Positions 23,803-33,103 are shown, counted from the first letter of the stretch. The stretch is DNA of 64,000 nt from CAIKMD01 sp963702925 (GCA_963702925.1 OY969771.1:1364001-1428000); one strand, 5' to 3'. The notes: generated from the letters alone by a model not told the origin. A program made the numbers and translations.

Positions 23803-24579
23803 ATGGCTGATATCGTCACGTTGCGCGCCGAACCGCGCGACCGGGCTGGAAAGGGGGCCGCCCGGGCCGCTCGTCGTTCGGGTCGCGTTCCCGCCGTGCT
23901 GTATGGCGAAGGCAAACCCGCCACCCTTATCTCGCTCGATCCGCGCGAGCTGAGCCGGGTGTTGCAAAAGCCCGGATTCTTTGCCCGGCTGTTGAATGTC
24001 GAGCTCGGCGGCACGGTGCATCGCACGCTGCCGCGCGACTTGCAGGTCGATCCGATCAAGGACGAGCCGCTGCATGTCGATTTCCTACGCGTCAATGCCG
24101 GCACGACGATCACGGTCGATGTGCCCGTGCATTTCACCAACCAGGAAAGTTCACCCGGTATTCGCCGCGGCGGCATGCTGAACGTGGTGCGTCACGAAAT
24201 CGAGCTGGTGTGTCCGGTCGACAACATTCCCGACCAGATCATCATTAGCCTCGAAGGCCTCAACATCGGCGACAGCGTCCATATCGGCGCGGTGCAGCTT
24301 CCGCCCGGCACACGCCCGGCGCTGACGCGCAACTTCACCGTCGCCTCGATCGCCGCGCCCACCGCGGTGCGCGAAGAGCAGGCGGCGGCAGTGGCGGCGG
24401 CAGCGGCGGCACAAGCTGCGGCAGCGGCAGCAGCGGCAGCCCCAGCCGCCGAAGGCGAAGCGGCCGCCGGTGCGGCACCGGGTGCTGCGGGAGCGCCGGC
24501 AGCGGGTGGTGCAGGCGCGGCCAAACCCGCAGCGGGTGCCCCCGCCGGCGGCGCGGCCAAACCCGGCGGCAAGAGCTGA
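23803..24579 (+). CDS. rplY: 50S ribosomal protein L25 (Ctc type)
   Basis: L25 binds 5S rRNA in the large subunit. The 258-residue protein is of the long, two-domain Ctc type. The N-terminal L25 domain starts ADIVTLRAEPRDRAGKGAARA, with VPAVLYGEGKP and LPRDLQVDPIKDEPLHVDFL. The second beta domain ends near residue 190. The last roughly 70 residues are low-complexity Ala/Gly/Pro with a few Glu and Lys, common in alphaproteobacterial L25. GAAGGAGCAAGTA gives a good ribosome site. A long hairpin follows the stop. rplY-pth-ychF is a conserved order. Confidence 0.96.
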   Translation: MADIVTLRAEPRDRAGKGAARAARRSGRVPAVLYGEGKPATLISLDPRELSRVLQKPGFFARLLNVELGGTVHRTLPRDLQVDPIKDEPLHVDFLRVNAGTTITVDVPVHFTNQESSPGIRRGGMLNVVRHEIELVCPVDNIPDQIIISLEGLNIGDSVHIGAVQLPPGTRPALTRNFTVASIAAPTAVREEQAAAVAAAAAAQAAAAAAAAAPAAEGEAAAGAAPGAAGAPAAGGAGAAKPAAGAPAGGAAKPGGKS

Positions 24580-24585
24580 TAGGAG

Positions 24586-24622
24586 CGGCTCGGTCCGGAT
24601 CCTCCGGGCCGAGCCGGCTTTC
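24586..24622 (+). terminator. Strong hairpin between rplY and pth
   Basis: CGGCTCGG-T-CCGGA (24586-24599), loop TCC, TCCGG-G-CCGAGCCG (24603-24616), then GCTTTC. It is a 14-bp stem counting one T.G pair, the most stable hairpin I noticed. The T-tract is only three bases, so termination may be partial and pth expression lower than rplY. Confidence 0.6.
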
Positions 24623-24633
24623 TGGACCGCGCC

Positions 24634-25254
24634 ATGCGCCTCATCGTCGGGCTCGGCAATCCGGGTTCCCGCTACGCGATGAATCGCCACAATATCGGGT
24701 TCATGGCGGTGGACGCGATTGCCAAGCGCTATGGCTTCGGACCGTTCCGCGCGAAGTTCCAAGGCTTGCTCGCCGAAGGCACGATCGACGGCACCAAGCT
24801 CCTCGCGCTGAAGCCCGAGACTTATATGAATGCGAGCGGCGATTGCATCGGCGCTGCCGCGCACTTCTACAAGATCGCGCCCGACGAGATCGCGGTGATT
24901 CATGACGACATCGACCTCGCCGAAGGCAAGCTCAAGGTCAAACGTGGCGGCGGCGATGGCGGGCATAACGGGTTGCGCTCGATCGACGCGGTGATCGGCC
25001 CGGATTATTGGCGTGTGCGGCTCGGCATCGGCCACCCCGGCATGAGGGAACTGGTCGAGGCTTATGTGCTGCAGAATTTTCTGCCGGAGGAAAAGCTCTG
25101 GCTCGAGCCGTTGATCGCGGCGGTGGCCGAGGCGATGCCGCGGCTTGCGGAAGACGACGCGCCCGGCTTCATGAGCAAGGTCGCGCTGATCTTGAAGCCG
25201 CGCAAACATTCCCCCCTCCCGAACCCTCCCCCTCAAGGGGGGAGGGAAACGTGA
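24634..25254 (+). CDS. pth: Peptidyl-tRNA hydrolase
   Basis: Pth releases tRNA from prematurely dropped peptidyl-tRNAs. The 206-residue protein starts MRLIVGLGNPGSRYAMNRHN with the catalytic His in NRHNIGF. It continues KPETYMNASG and VIHDDIDLAEGKLKVKRGGGDGGHNGLRSID (in parts), which bind tRNA and complete the active site. The last 15 or so residues, KHSPLPNPPPQGGRET, are not Pth-like. They are encoded by an intergenic palindromic repeat (25211-25246) that has replaced the native stop region. The native protein probably ends near residue 190. Confidence 0.96.
   Translation: MRLIVGLGNPGSRYAMNRHNIGFMAVDAIAKRYGFGPFRAKFQGLLAEGTIDGTKLLALKPETYMNASGDCIGAAAHFYKIAPDEIAVIHDDIDLAEGKLKVKRGGGDGGHNGLRSIDAVIGPDYWRVRLGIGHPGMRELVEAYVLQNFLPEEKLWLEPLIAAVAEAMPRLAEDDAPGFMSKVALILKPRKHSPLPNPPPQGGRET
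25211..25246 (-). repeat. CCCTCCCC/GGGGAGGG palindromic repeat, copy 1 (inside pth 3' end)
   Basis: CCCTCCCCCTCAAGGGGGGAGGG (25224-25246) with the asymmetric flank CCCCCCTCCCGAA on its left. It is an inverted copy of the element at 25273-25310 and is translated as the C-terminus of Pth. Confidence 0.75.
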
Positions 25255-25272
25255 GCGAGGTCTTTTTCTTTT

Positions 25273-25310
25273 CCCTCCCCCTCGAAGGGGGGAGCGCCAG
25301 GGTGGGGGTG
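25273..25310 (+). repeat. CCCTCCCC/GGGGAGGG palindromic repeat, copy 2
   Basis: CCCTCCCCCTCGAAGGGGGGAG followed by CGCCAGGGTGGGGGTG. It is the same element as 25211-25246 in the opposite direction; the pair, 26 bases apart, can form a large stem. Such repeats are dispersed in many alphaproteobacterial genomes. Confidence 0.75.
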
Positions 25311-25348
25311 ATCATGCACCGCGTCTTACGTGGAGGTCGGTAAGAAAA

Positions 25349-26449
25349 ATGGGTTTCAATTGCGGCATCGTCGGGCTGCCCAATGTCGGCAAGTCGACGC
25401 TTTTCAACGCGCTCACCGCGACCCAGGCCGCGCAAGCCGCGAATTATCCGTTTTGCACCATCGAGCCCAATGTCGGTCGGGTTGCGGTGCCGGACGAGCG
25501 GCTCGATGCCTGCGCGCAGCTTGCGAAATCGGCGAAGATCGTCGCGACCCAGTTGGAATTCGTCGACATTGCCGGGCTGGTGCGCGGCGCCTCGAAAGGC
25601 GAAGGCCTGGGCAACCAGTTCCTCGGCCATATCCGCGAGGTCGAGGCGATCGCGCATGTGTTGCGCTGTTTCGAGGACAGCAACGTCACCCATGTCGAAG
25701 GCTCGATCGACCCGATCCGCGATGCCGAGACGGTCGAAACCGAGCTCATGATCGCCGATCTCGAAAGCCTCGAGAAACGGGTCGTGGCAGCGCAGAAGAA
25801 AGCGCGCGGCGGCGACAAGGAATCGAAGACGCAGCTCGACGTGATGGAGCCCGCGCTCGAATTGCTGCGCGACGGCAAGCCGGCGCGGCGCCTGAGCGTG
25901 ACGGCGGAGCAGAAACCGATCTTCAAGAGCCTGCAGCTGCTTTCGGCCAAGCCGGTGCTTTACGTCTGCAATGTCGAGGAAAGCGCGGCGGCCACCGGCA
26001 ACGAGCAATCCTTGCGGGTTGCCGACTATGCCAATGCGCGCGGCGCCGGCAGCGTCATCATCTCTGCCGCGATCGAGGCCGAGGTTTCGGTGCTCGGCGA
26101 CGAAGCCGAGAAGCAAGGGTTCCTCGATACGCTCGGCCTCAAGGAAACGGGCTTAGCGCGCGTTATCCGCGCCGGCTATCGCCTGCTCGATCTCGTGACC
26201 TTCTTCACCGTCGGCCCGAAAGAGGCCCATGCTTGGACCGTGGCCAATGGCGCCAAGGCGCCGCAAGCGGCCGGCGTCATCCATACGGATTTCGAGAAAG
26301 GCTTCATCCGCGCCGAGACCATCGCTTTTGGCGATTTCGTCGCTTGCGGCGGCGAAACCGGCGCCAAGGAAGCCGGCAAGATGCGGCTTGAAGGCGCCGA
26401 CTATCTCGTTCAGGACGGCGATATATTTCACTTTCGCTTCAACGTGTGA
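25349..26449 (+). CDS. ychF: Redox-regulated ATPase YchF (OLA1 family)
   Basis: YchF is an Obg-family P-loop protein that prefers ATP over GTP and binds ribosomes; it is linked to the oxidative stress response. The 366-residue protein has IVGLPNVGKSTLFNALT, EFVDIAGLVRGASKGEGLGNQFL and the altered specificity motif NVEES in place of NKxD. It ends with a TGS-like domain (VGPKEAHAWTVANGAKAPQAAG, in sections, IRAETIAFGDFV) and FHFRFNV. GTGGAGG supplies the ribosome site. It follows the repeat-bearing gap after pth. Confidence 0.97.
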   Translation: MGFNCGIVGLPNVGKSTLFNALTATQAAQAANYPFCTIEPNVGRVAVPDERLDACAQLAKSAKIVATQLEFVDIAGLVRGASKGEGLGNQFLGHIREVEAIAHVLRCFEDSNVTHVEGSIDPIRDAETVETELMIADLESLEKRVVAAQKKARGGDKESKTQLDVMEPALELLRDGKPARRLSVTAEQKPIFKSLQLLSAKPVLYVCNVEESAAATGNEQSLRVADYANARGAGSVIISAAIEAEVSVLGDEAEKQGFLDTLGLKETGLARVIRAGYRLLDLVTFFTVGPKEAHAWTVANGAKAPQAAGVIHTDFEKGFIRAETIAFGDFVACGGETGAKEAGKMRLEGADYLVQDGDIFHFRFNV

Positions 26450-26540
26450 GGCGCGAAGAAGCCTGTTTCGCCTGGCCGCCCGACCTTTTATGATCGGGCC
26501 AAGAAAGCAACCAACGAATCATCGTAAGGAGGAGTGAAAA

Positions 26541-27212
26541 ATGGGTCATAACATCGTGTTGACGAGCAAGGACGGGTTCAAGCTCGACGCCTATCGCGCC
26601 GATCCCGTCGGCAAGCCGCGTGGCGCCGTCGTCGTCATCCAGGAGATTTTCGGCGTCAATCACCACATCAAATCGGTCGCCGACCGCTATGCCCAGCTCG
26701 GCTATCTCGCGATCGCGCCGGCCCTGTTCGACCGGGTCGAGAAAGGTTTCGATGTCGGTTACGACGGCTCGTCGATGGACAAGGCGCGCGCCACGGTCGG
26801 CAAGGCCAATCTCGATCAGCGCTTGGCGGATACGCAGGCCGCGATCGACGTGGCAAAGGAAGCCGGCAAGGTCGCCGTGATCGGCTATTGCATGGGCGGC
26901 TCGATCGCCTTCCTCTCGGCGACAAGGCTCAACAACGTCGCTTGCGGCATCGGCTATTACGGCGGCCAGATCGCGCAATTCTGCAGCGAGAAGCCCAAGG
27001 CGCCGGTGATGCTGCATTTCGGCGAAAAGGATCAGAGCATCCCGCTGACCGATGTCGAGAAGATCAAAGGCGCGCAACCGAGCGTGCCGGTGTTCGTCTA
27101 TATGGGCGCCGGCCACGGCTTCCATTGCGACGAGCGCGGCTCGTTCAACGCCGAAGCGGCTCAAGTCGCCGCCTGCCGCAGCCAGGAATTCCTGCAAAAG
27201 CACGTCGGCTAA
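26541..27212 (+). CDS. Dienelactone hydrolase family protein (cytoplasmic)
   Basis: An alpha/beta hydrolase of 223 residues with the family's cysteine nucleophile in GYCMGGS. The acid is in FGEKDQSIP and the histidine in GHGFHCDERGSF. QEIFGVNHHIKSVADRYAQ is the typical N-terminal part. Classical members open dienelactone in chlorocatechol breakdown, but most genomic copies have unknown substrates. A strong TAAGGAGGAG ribosome site and a TATGAT hexamer (26489-26494) upstream suggest its own promoter. It is convergent with mtnA across a repeat-filled gap. Confidence 0.9.
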   Translation: MGHNIVLTSKDGFKLDAYRADPVGKPRGAVVVIQEIFGVNHHIKSVADRYAQLGYLAIAPALFDRVEKGFDVGYDGSSMDKARATVGKANLDQRLADTQAAIDVAKEAGKVAVIGYCMGGSIAFLSATRLNNVACGIGYYGGQIAQFCSEKPKAPVMLHFGEKDQSIPLTDVEKIKGAQPSVPVFVYMGAGHGFHCDERGSFNAEAAQVAACRSQEFLQKHVG

Positions 27213-27222
27213 CTCGAAAATC

Positions 27223-27253
27223 CGTGGATGCCCGGAACAAGTCCGGGCATGAC
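27223..27253 (-). repeat. Intergenic palindromic repeat, unit B1
   Basis: CGTGGATGCCCGGAACAAGTCCGGGCATGAC: the same element as 354-384, in the opposite orientation. It follows the DLH stop by ten bases and could also fold as a transcript-end hairpin. Confidence 0.75.
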
Positions 27254-27264
27254 AATTCTTTCTC

Positions 27265-27293
27265 GTCATGGCCGGGCTTGACCCGGCCATCCA
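27265..27293 (+). repeat. Intergenic palindromic repeat, unit B2
   Basis: GTCATGGCCGGGCTTGACCCGGCCATCCA. With unit B1 it forms an inverted pair whose GTCATG ends face each other, the reverse of the layout at 354-433. Confidence 0.75.
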
Positions 27294-27337
27294 TATTTCA
27301 AGGCCGTCGACGATTGCTTGACGCGTATGCGGCGCGG

Positions 27338-28450
27338 CTATTCGCCGGCGTGCCGCGTTTTCATTTCCGGAAACAGCGTCAGCAGCCCTTCGCGCGAGGC
27401 GGCGCAGACGCCGCGTTCGGTGACGAGGCCGGTGACGAGCCGCGCCGGCGTCACGTCGAAAGCGAAATTGGCCGCCGCGCTCGCTTGCGGCGTCAGCCGG
27501 ACTTTCGCCATCGCGCCCGACGCGGCGAGGCCGGATATTTCGGTCACTTCCGTCGGGTCGCGCTCTTCGATCGGAATGTCCTTCACCCCGTCGGCAATCG
27601 ACCAATCGATCGTCGGCGAGGGCAAGGCGACATAGAACGGCACGGCATTGTCGGCCGCCGCAAGCGCCTTGAGATAAGTCCCGATCTTGTTGGCGACATC
27701 GCCCGACGCCGTGGTGCGGTCGGTGCCGACGATGCAGAGATCGACTCTGCCATGCTGCATCAAATGGCCGCCGGCATTGTCGACGATCACCGTGTGCGCG
27801 ACCCCGTGCTGGCCCAATTCCCAGGCCGTGAGGCTGGCGCCCTGGTTGCGCGGCCTGGTCTCGTCGACCCAGACATGAACCGGGATGCCGCGATCATGCG
27901 CGAGATAGATCGGCGCAAGCGCCGTGCCCCAATCGACCGTGGCAAGCCAGCCGGCATTGCAATGGGTGAGGATATCGACCCGCCCCTGCCCGGCCTTCTT
28001 CGCCCAAGCCGCTTCGATCAAGGGCAGACCGGCGGCCGCGATGCCGCGATTGATCGCGACGTCTTCCTCGCAAATCGCGGCGGCGCGCACATAAGCCTGG
28101 GCGGCGCGTTGTGCCGGCGGCAACGGCGACAGCAGCCGCCGCATCTCCTCGATCGCCCAACGGAGATTGACCGCGGTCGGCCTGGTCGCCAGCAAGGTCG
28201 CGCCGGCGCGCGCCAAGCCCGCATCCGAAGCATCCTCGCGCATCGCCAGCGCCATGCCGTAAGCCGCGGCCGCGCCGATCAAGGGCGCGCCGCGCACCAG
28301 CATGGCGCGGATCGCATGCGCCGCGTCATCGAGGCTCGCAAGCGTCACCGTCACGAGCGCATGCGGCAAGCGGGTTTGATCGATGATGCCGACCGATGCG
28401 CCATCGCCATCGAGCCAGATGGTGCGCATCGCTTTGCCCGCGACCTTCAT
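27338..28450 (-). CDS. mtnA: S-methyl-5-thioribose-1-phosphate isomerase
   Basis: MtnA isomerises methylthioribose-1-phosphate to methylthioribulose-1-phosphate in the methionine salvage pathway. The 370-residue protein has the catalytic cysteine in THCNAGWLA and aspartate in GTDRTTASGDVANKIGTY. Other family parts are VRGAPLIGAAAAYG, ETRPRNQGASLTAWEL and IDWSIADG. The start is the ATG at 28450, four bases after the mtnP stop; a longer frame upstream belongs to the opposite reading of mtnP. With mtnP it forms a two-gene operon. No later salvage genes are present, so an alternative fate of the product (for example an isoprenoid or aldehyde shunt) is possible. Confidence 0.95.
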   Translation of the reverse strand: MKVAGKAMRTIWLDGDGASVGIIDQTRLPHALVTVTLASLDDAAHAIRAMLVRGAPLIGAAAAYGMALAMREDASDAGLARAGATLLATRPTAVNLRWAIEEMRRLLSPLPPAQRAAQAYVRAAAICEEDVAINRGIAAAGLPLIEAAWAKKAGQGRVDILTHCNAGWLATVDWGTALAPIYLAHDRGIPVHVWVDETRPRNQGASLTAWELGQHGVAHTVIVDNAGGHLMQHGRVDLCIVGTDRTTASGDVANKIGTYLKALAAADNAVPFYVALPSPTIDWSIADGVKDIPIEERDPTEVTEISGLAASGAMAKVRLTPQASAAANFAFDVTPARLVTGLVTERGVCAASREGLLTLFPEMKTRHAGE

Positions 28451-28454
28451 CCGG

Positions 28455-29327
<873 letters not shown>

Positions 29328-29425
29328 GGCGGCAATGTTCCAGACGGATGCCGCGGCGGCAACAGGAATTGTCGGCGAACGGCGTCCATGGCATGATCCC
29401 GCGCCGTTTGGAAACAAGCGCCCCG

Positions 29426-30376
29426 ATGCGAAAGCGCTTTTTGGTTTGGATCTTTCTCGTCGTCCTTGCGCTGGGCGTTGCACCGGCGCGGGCCGATAAT
29501 CTTTATACCGGCTTTGGCGTCACGCTGACCTCGACCACGGACGGCAAGCCGCAAGAGATCCCAGCGACGGTCTTGAAGCCCGAAGGCGACGGTCCCTTCC
29601 CGGCCATCGTGATCGCCCATGATTGCAGCGGACTCGGCGCGCGTTCGAGCGGCGCGCCCGGACGCTGGGGCAGTCTCCTCGCCGGCCAAGGCTATGTCGT
29701 CATCATTCCCGACAGTTTCTTGCCGCGCGGCTTTCCCGACGGCGTTTGTACTGTCGATACCGGCACACCGGGACCTGCACTGCGTCAGACCTTGCCGGCC
29801 GCACGGGTGCTCGACGAATTCGCGGCGCTCGATTATCTGCGCGGCCAATCCTATGTCGATCCGGCGCATATCGGGCTCATGGGCGGCTCGCATGGCGGCT
29901 CGACGACGCTCGCGACCATGGTCGATGCCGCCAACCCGCTGGCGCTGGAGCCGCGCCCGCCCGGCGCCGGCTTCGCCGCCGCCGTCGCGCTTTATCCCGG
30001 CTGCGGCGCGCATTACGGCGGCTGGGATGTCGAGCGGCAGTCGCGCGATCGCGGACCGGTCACGCGCTATATCGGACTCTACCAGCCGGTGGCGCCGCTG
30101 CTGATTCTGATCGGCGAAAAGGATGATTGGACGCCCGCCGATCAATGCCAGGCGCTCGCGCAAGCGGCGCAAGCGGCGGGTTTCCCGGTGACGATCAAAA
30201 TCTATACCGGCGCCTACCATTCCTTCGACAGCGCCAATCCGCCGCGCTACCTCGATCAGCGCCGCAACCCCAACAAGATCGACGGCCATGGCGCGACCAC
30301 AGGCGGCGATGCCCCCGCCTGGGCCGATGCGATCGTGCAGGTCGAAGCGTTCTTTGCGCGCTATCTCCGCAAGTGA
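29426..30376 (+). CDS. Secreted dienelactone hydrolase-like protein
   Basis: A 316-residue protein. The signal peptide MRKRFLVWIFLVVLALG ends near APARADN, so the enzyme is exported. The hydrolase core has a serine nucleophile in MGGSHGGS, an acid in IGEKDDWTP and a histidine in GAYHSFDSA. IVIAHDCSGLG and GYVVIIPDSFLPRGFP are typical of periplasmic DLH-like proteins. The substrate is unknown. It differs from the cytoplasmic copy at 26541, which has a cysteine nucleophile. No clear ribosome site is seen. The gene is convergent with petC. Confidence 0.85.
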   Translation: MRKRFLVWIFLVVLALGVAPARADNLYTGFGVTLTSTTDGKPQEIPATVLKPEGDGPFPAIVIAHDCSGLGARSSGAPGRWGSLLAGQGYVVIIPDSFLPRGFPDGVCTVDTGTPGPALRQTLPAARVLDEFAALDYLRGQSYVDPAHIGLMGGSHGGSTTLATMVDAANPLALEPRPPGAGFAAAVALYPGCGAHYGGWDVERQSRDRGPVTRYIGLYQPVAPLLILIGEKDDWTPADQCQALAQAAQAAGFPVTIKIYTGAYHSFDSANPPRYLDQRRNPNKIDGHGATTGGDAPAWADAIVQVEAFFARYLRK

Positions 30377-30394
30377 CGCGAGGCCGCAACGGCC

Positions 30395-31165
30395 TTAATG
30401 CACGTCGGCCCAGATCTTGCGCTTCGCCGCGTAGAGCACGCCGGTCATCACGAGCAAGAAGATCAGAACCTTGGCGCCGGTGCGCTTCCGTTCTTCCATG
30501 CGCGGCTCGGCCGCCCAGGACAGGAAGGTCACCACATCATGCGCCTCGTTCTGCAAGCTCGCCTTGGTGCCGTCGGCAAAGGTCACGACGTCGTCGGACA
30601 AAGGCGGCGGCATGGCGAGCTGGTGGCCTGGGAACCAGGTGTTGTATTGCATCGTGTCGGGGATCGTGACGCCCGGCGGCGGCGGCGTGTAGCCGGTCAG
30701 CAGATCGTAAACGTAATCGGCCCCGCCTTCGCGCGCCTTGATGATGAGCGAAAGATCGGGCGGAAGCGCGCCGTTATGCGCCGCGCGGTTCGCTTGATCG
30801 TTCGGGTAAGGCGGCACGAAATGATCCGAGGGCTGCGCCGGGCGCTGGAACATGTCGCCCTGGTCGTTGGGACCGTCGGTGACTTGCTTCTGCCCCGCGA
30901 TCGCCTTCACCTCGTCCTCGGTATAGCCGAGCGCCGTCAGATCGCGATAAGAGAGCAGCCGCATCGAGTGGCAGTTCGAGCAGACCTCGCTGTAGATCTG
31001 GAAGCCGCGTTGCAAAGCCGCGCGGTCATAGGTGCCGAAAGGCCCGTTGAACGACCAGGATTGGTGCGGCAAGGAGCCAGCTTCCTGGGCATAAGCGGGT
31101 TGGCCGATCATTTGCGGCGCGGCCAAAATGGCGAGGCCGAGCAACGCGAAAACGAACTTCTTCAT
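30395..31165 (-). CDS. petC: Cytochrome c1 of the bc1 complex
   Basis: The c-type haem subunit of ubiquinol-cytochrome c reductase, passing electrons from the Rieske centre to soluble or membrane cytochrome c. The 256-residue precursor has a signal peptide (KKFVFALLGLAILAAPQMI), haem attachment CSNCH near residue 65 and the axial methionine region QLAMPPPLSDD. A single C-terminal membrane anchor (AKVLIFLLVMTGVLYAAKRK) follows. Its start overlaps the petB stop by one base. It is the last gene of petABC. Confidence 0.97.
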   Translation of the reverse strand: MKKFVFALLGLAILAAPQMIGQPAYAQEAGSLPHQSWSFNGPFGTYDRAALQRGFQIYSEVCSNCHSMRLLSYRDLTALGYTEDEVKAIAGQKQVTDGPNDQGDMFQRPAQPSDHFVPPYPNDQANRAAHNGALPPDLSLIIKAREGGADYVYDLLTGYTPPPPGVTIPDTMQYNTWFPGHQLAMPPPLSDDVVTFADGTKASLQNEAHDVVTFLSWAAEPRMEERKRTGAKVLIFLLVMTGVLYAAKRKIWADVH

Positions 31166-32436
31166 TATGGCTTCTCCCTCGGGACCGACGCGCCGGCAAG
31201 CTTGCCACCGCCTTTGGTCACGGCGGCGCTGATGCTTGTGGGCAGCGGCAAGGGCCGCTCGAAGATGCCGATCAGCGGAAGCAGCACGAGGAAATGGACG
31301 AAGTAGTAAAGCGTCGCCATGCGGCCGGCAAAAACATACCAGCCTTCGGGCCGGTGCGCGCCGACATAGCCGAGCACGAGCACGTCAATCACCAGCAGCC
31401 AGAACACCCATTTATAAACCGGGCGGAAGCGCGCGCTGCGCACCGGCGAGGTGTCGAGCCAGGGCAGGATGAACAACAGCCCGATCGACGCGAACATCGC
31501 CAGGACGCCGGCGAGCTTCGCCTTGATGAAGAGGATGTCCGGCACCGAGCGCAGCATCGCGTAGAACGGCAGGAAGTACCATTCGGGCACGATCTCGGGC
31601 GGGGTCTGCAGCGGATTGGCGCGGATGTAATTCGCCGGATCGCCGAGCGCGTTCGGCATGTAGAAGACGAAGATCGCGAAGACGATCAGGAACACGCCCA
31701 GGCCGAACATGTCCTTGACCGTGTAATAGGGATGGAACGGGATGCTGTCCTGCGGGCCTTTGCGGTCGATGCCCAAGGGATTGTTCGAGCCGTGCTGATG
31801 CAGCGCGAGAACATGCAGGCCGACCACGCCGAGGAGCACGAAGGGCAACAGGTAGTGCAACGCGTAAAACCGGTTGAGGGTCGGATTGTCGACCGAGAAG
31901 CCGCCCCACAGCCAGGTGACGACCTCGTTGCCGACGAGCGGGATGGCGGAGAAGAGATTGGTGATCACGGTGGCGCCCCAGAAGCTCATCTGGCCCCAAG
32001 GCAGCACATAGCCCATGAAGGCGGTCGCCATCATGCACAATAAGATCACAACGCCCAGCATCCACAACAGCTCGCGCGGCTGCTTGAAAGAGCCGTAATA
32101 AAGCCCGCGGAAGATGTGGATGTAGGTGACGATGAAGAAGAACGACGCGCCGTTCATATGGATATAGCGGATCAGCCAGCCGTAATTCACGTCGCGCATG
32201 ATGCGCTCGACGGAATCGAAGGCGAGGTTGACGTTCGGCGTGTACTCCATCGCCAGGAAGAGCCCGGTGGCGACCATGATCAGCAGCATGGCGGCGGCGA
32301 GCGAGCCGAAGTTCCACCAATAGCTGAGATTCTTGGGCGTCGGATATTCGTGGAGCTCGTGATGCAGATAGGTGAACACCGGCAGGCGGTGATCGATCCA
32401 CCGCACGATCTTGCTTTGCGACTGCGGAACGGCCAT
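31165..32436 (-). CDS. petB: Cytochrome b of the bc1 complex
   Basis: The membrane core of complex III, carrying both b haems and the quinol oxidation and reduction sites. The 423-residue protein has eight membrane segments. NLSYWWNFGSL starts the first, GASFFFIVTYIHIFRGLYYGS (in parts) and the QoI-type GYVLPWGQMSFWGATVITN (in parts) follow, with haem histidines at the expected intervals. The quinol-site motif PEWY is present (IVPEWYFLPFYAML). It is full-length rather than split into b6 and subunit IV. Start ATG 32436. Confidence 0.97.
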   Translation of the reverse strand: MAVPQSQSKIVRWIDHRLPVFTYLHHELHEYPTPKNLSYWWNFGSLAAAMLLIMVATGLFLAMEYTPNVNLAFDSVERIMRDVNYGWLIRYIHMNGASFFFIVTYIHIFRGLYYGSFKQPRELLWMLGVVILLCMMATAFMGYVLPWGQMSFWGATVITNLFSAIPLVGNEVVTWLWGGFSVDNPTLNRFYALHYLLPFVLLGVVGLHVLALHQHGSNNPLGIDRKGPQDSIPFHPYYTVKDMFGLGVFLIVFAIFVFYMPNALGDPANYIRANPLQTPPEIVPEWYFLPFYAMLRSVPDILFIKAKLAGVLAMFASIGLLFILPWLDTSPVRSARFRPVYKWVFWLLVIDVLVLGYVGAHRPEGWYVFAGRMATLYYFVHFLVLLPLIGIFERPLPLPTSISAAVTKGGGKLAGASVPREKP

Positions 32437-32449
32437 GGCGGTGATAATC

Positions 32450-33103
32450 CTAGATCTGCTCGATCGTGTTGAAATCGAAGGTCGATTCCGGCGGGTTCTC
32501 ACCGATGCGGATGACCGTGTTGGAGACGAAGCGGTGCGGCGGAACCGGCAGATTGTAGGGCGCCGGAACGTTTTGGAACACGCGCCCGGCAAGATCGTAA
32601 CGCGAGCCGTGGCACGGGCAGAAATAGCCGCCCTGCCAGGCCGGGCCCAGCGTGCCGCCGGGCTCGGGCACGAATTCGGGAATGCAGCCGAGATGGGTAC
32701 AGATGCCGACCAGCACCAGCAACTCGGGCTTCACCGAGCGGTGGTCGTTCTTGGCGTAAGGAGGCTGCTGCAACGCCGCCGAGGTGGGATCGCGCAGCTG
32801 GGACTTGTCCTCGGTTTGCAGCTTTTGCAGCTGATCCGGGGTGCGATGGACGATGAAGATCGGGCGGCTGCGCCACAGAACGATGATCTGCTGGCCGGGC
32901 TGGACGCCCGAAACGTCGATATCGATCGGCGCGCCGGCCGCCAAAGTGTCCTTCGCCGGATTCATGCTGTCGATCAGCGGCCAGACGGCGCAAGCAGCAC
33001 CAATTCCAGCGATCGCGGTCGCGGCGATGGATAGAAAATCGCGCCTCGTCTCGCCCTCATGGGCATGCGCGTCCATCGGACCGGGCTGCGCAGTCTCCGC
33101 CAT
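32450..33103 (-). CDS. petA: Rieske iron-sulfur protein of the bc1 complex
   Basis: The ubiquinol-oxidising 2Fe-2S subunit. The 217-residue protein has a twin-arginine-type N-terminus (ETRRDFLSIAATAIAGIG) with the membrane anchor. The two cluster-binding boxes are CTHLGC and CPCHGS, and GGYFCPCHGSRYDLAGRV is complete. Start ATG 33103 is preceded by a GGAGGGGG ribosome site. As the first gene of petABC it probably follows the operon promoter in the 148-base divergent gap with trmL, where I could not identify convincing hexamers. Confidence 0.97.
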   Translation of the reverse strand: MAETAQPGPMDAHAHEGETRRDFLSIAATAIAGIGAACAVWPLIDSMNPAKDTLAAGAPIDIDVSGVQPGQQIIVLWRSRPIFIVHRTPDQLQKLQTEDKSQLRDPTSAALQQPPYAKNDHRSVKPELLVLVGICTHLGCIPEFVPEPGGTLGPAWQGGYFCPCHGSRYDLAGRVFQNVPAPYNLPVPPHRFVSNTVIRIGENPPESTFDFNTIEQI

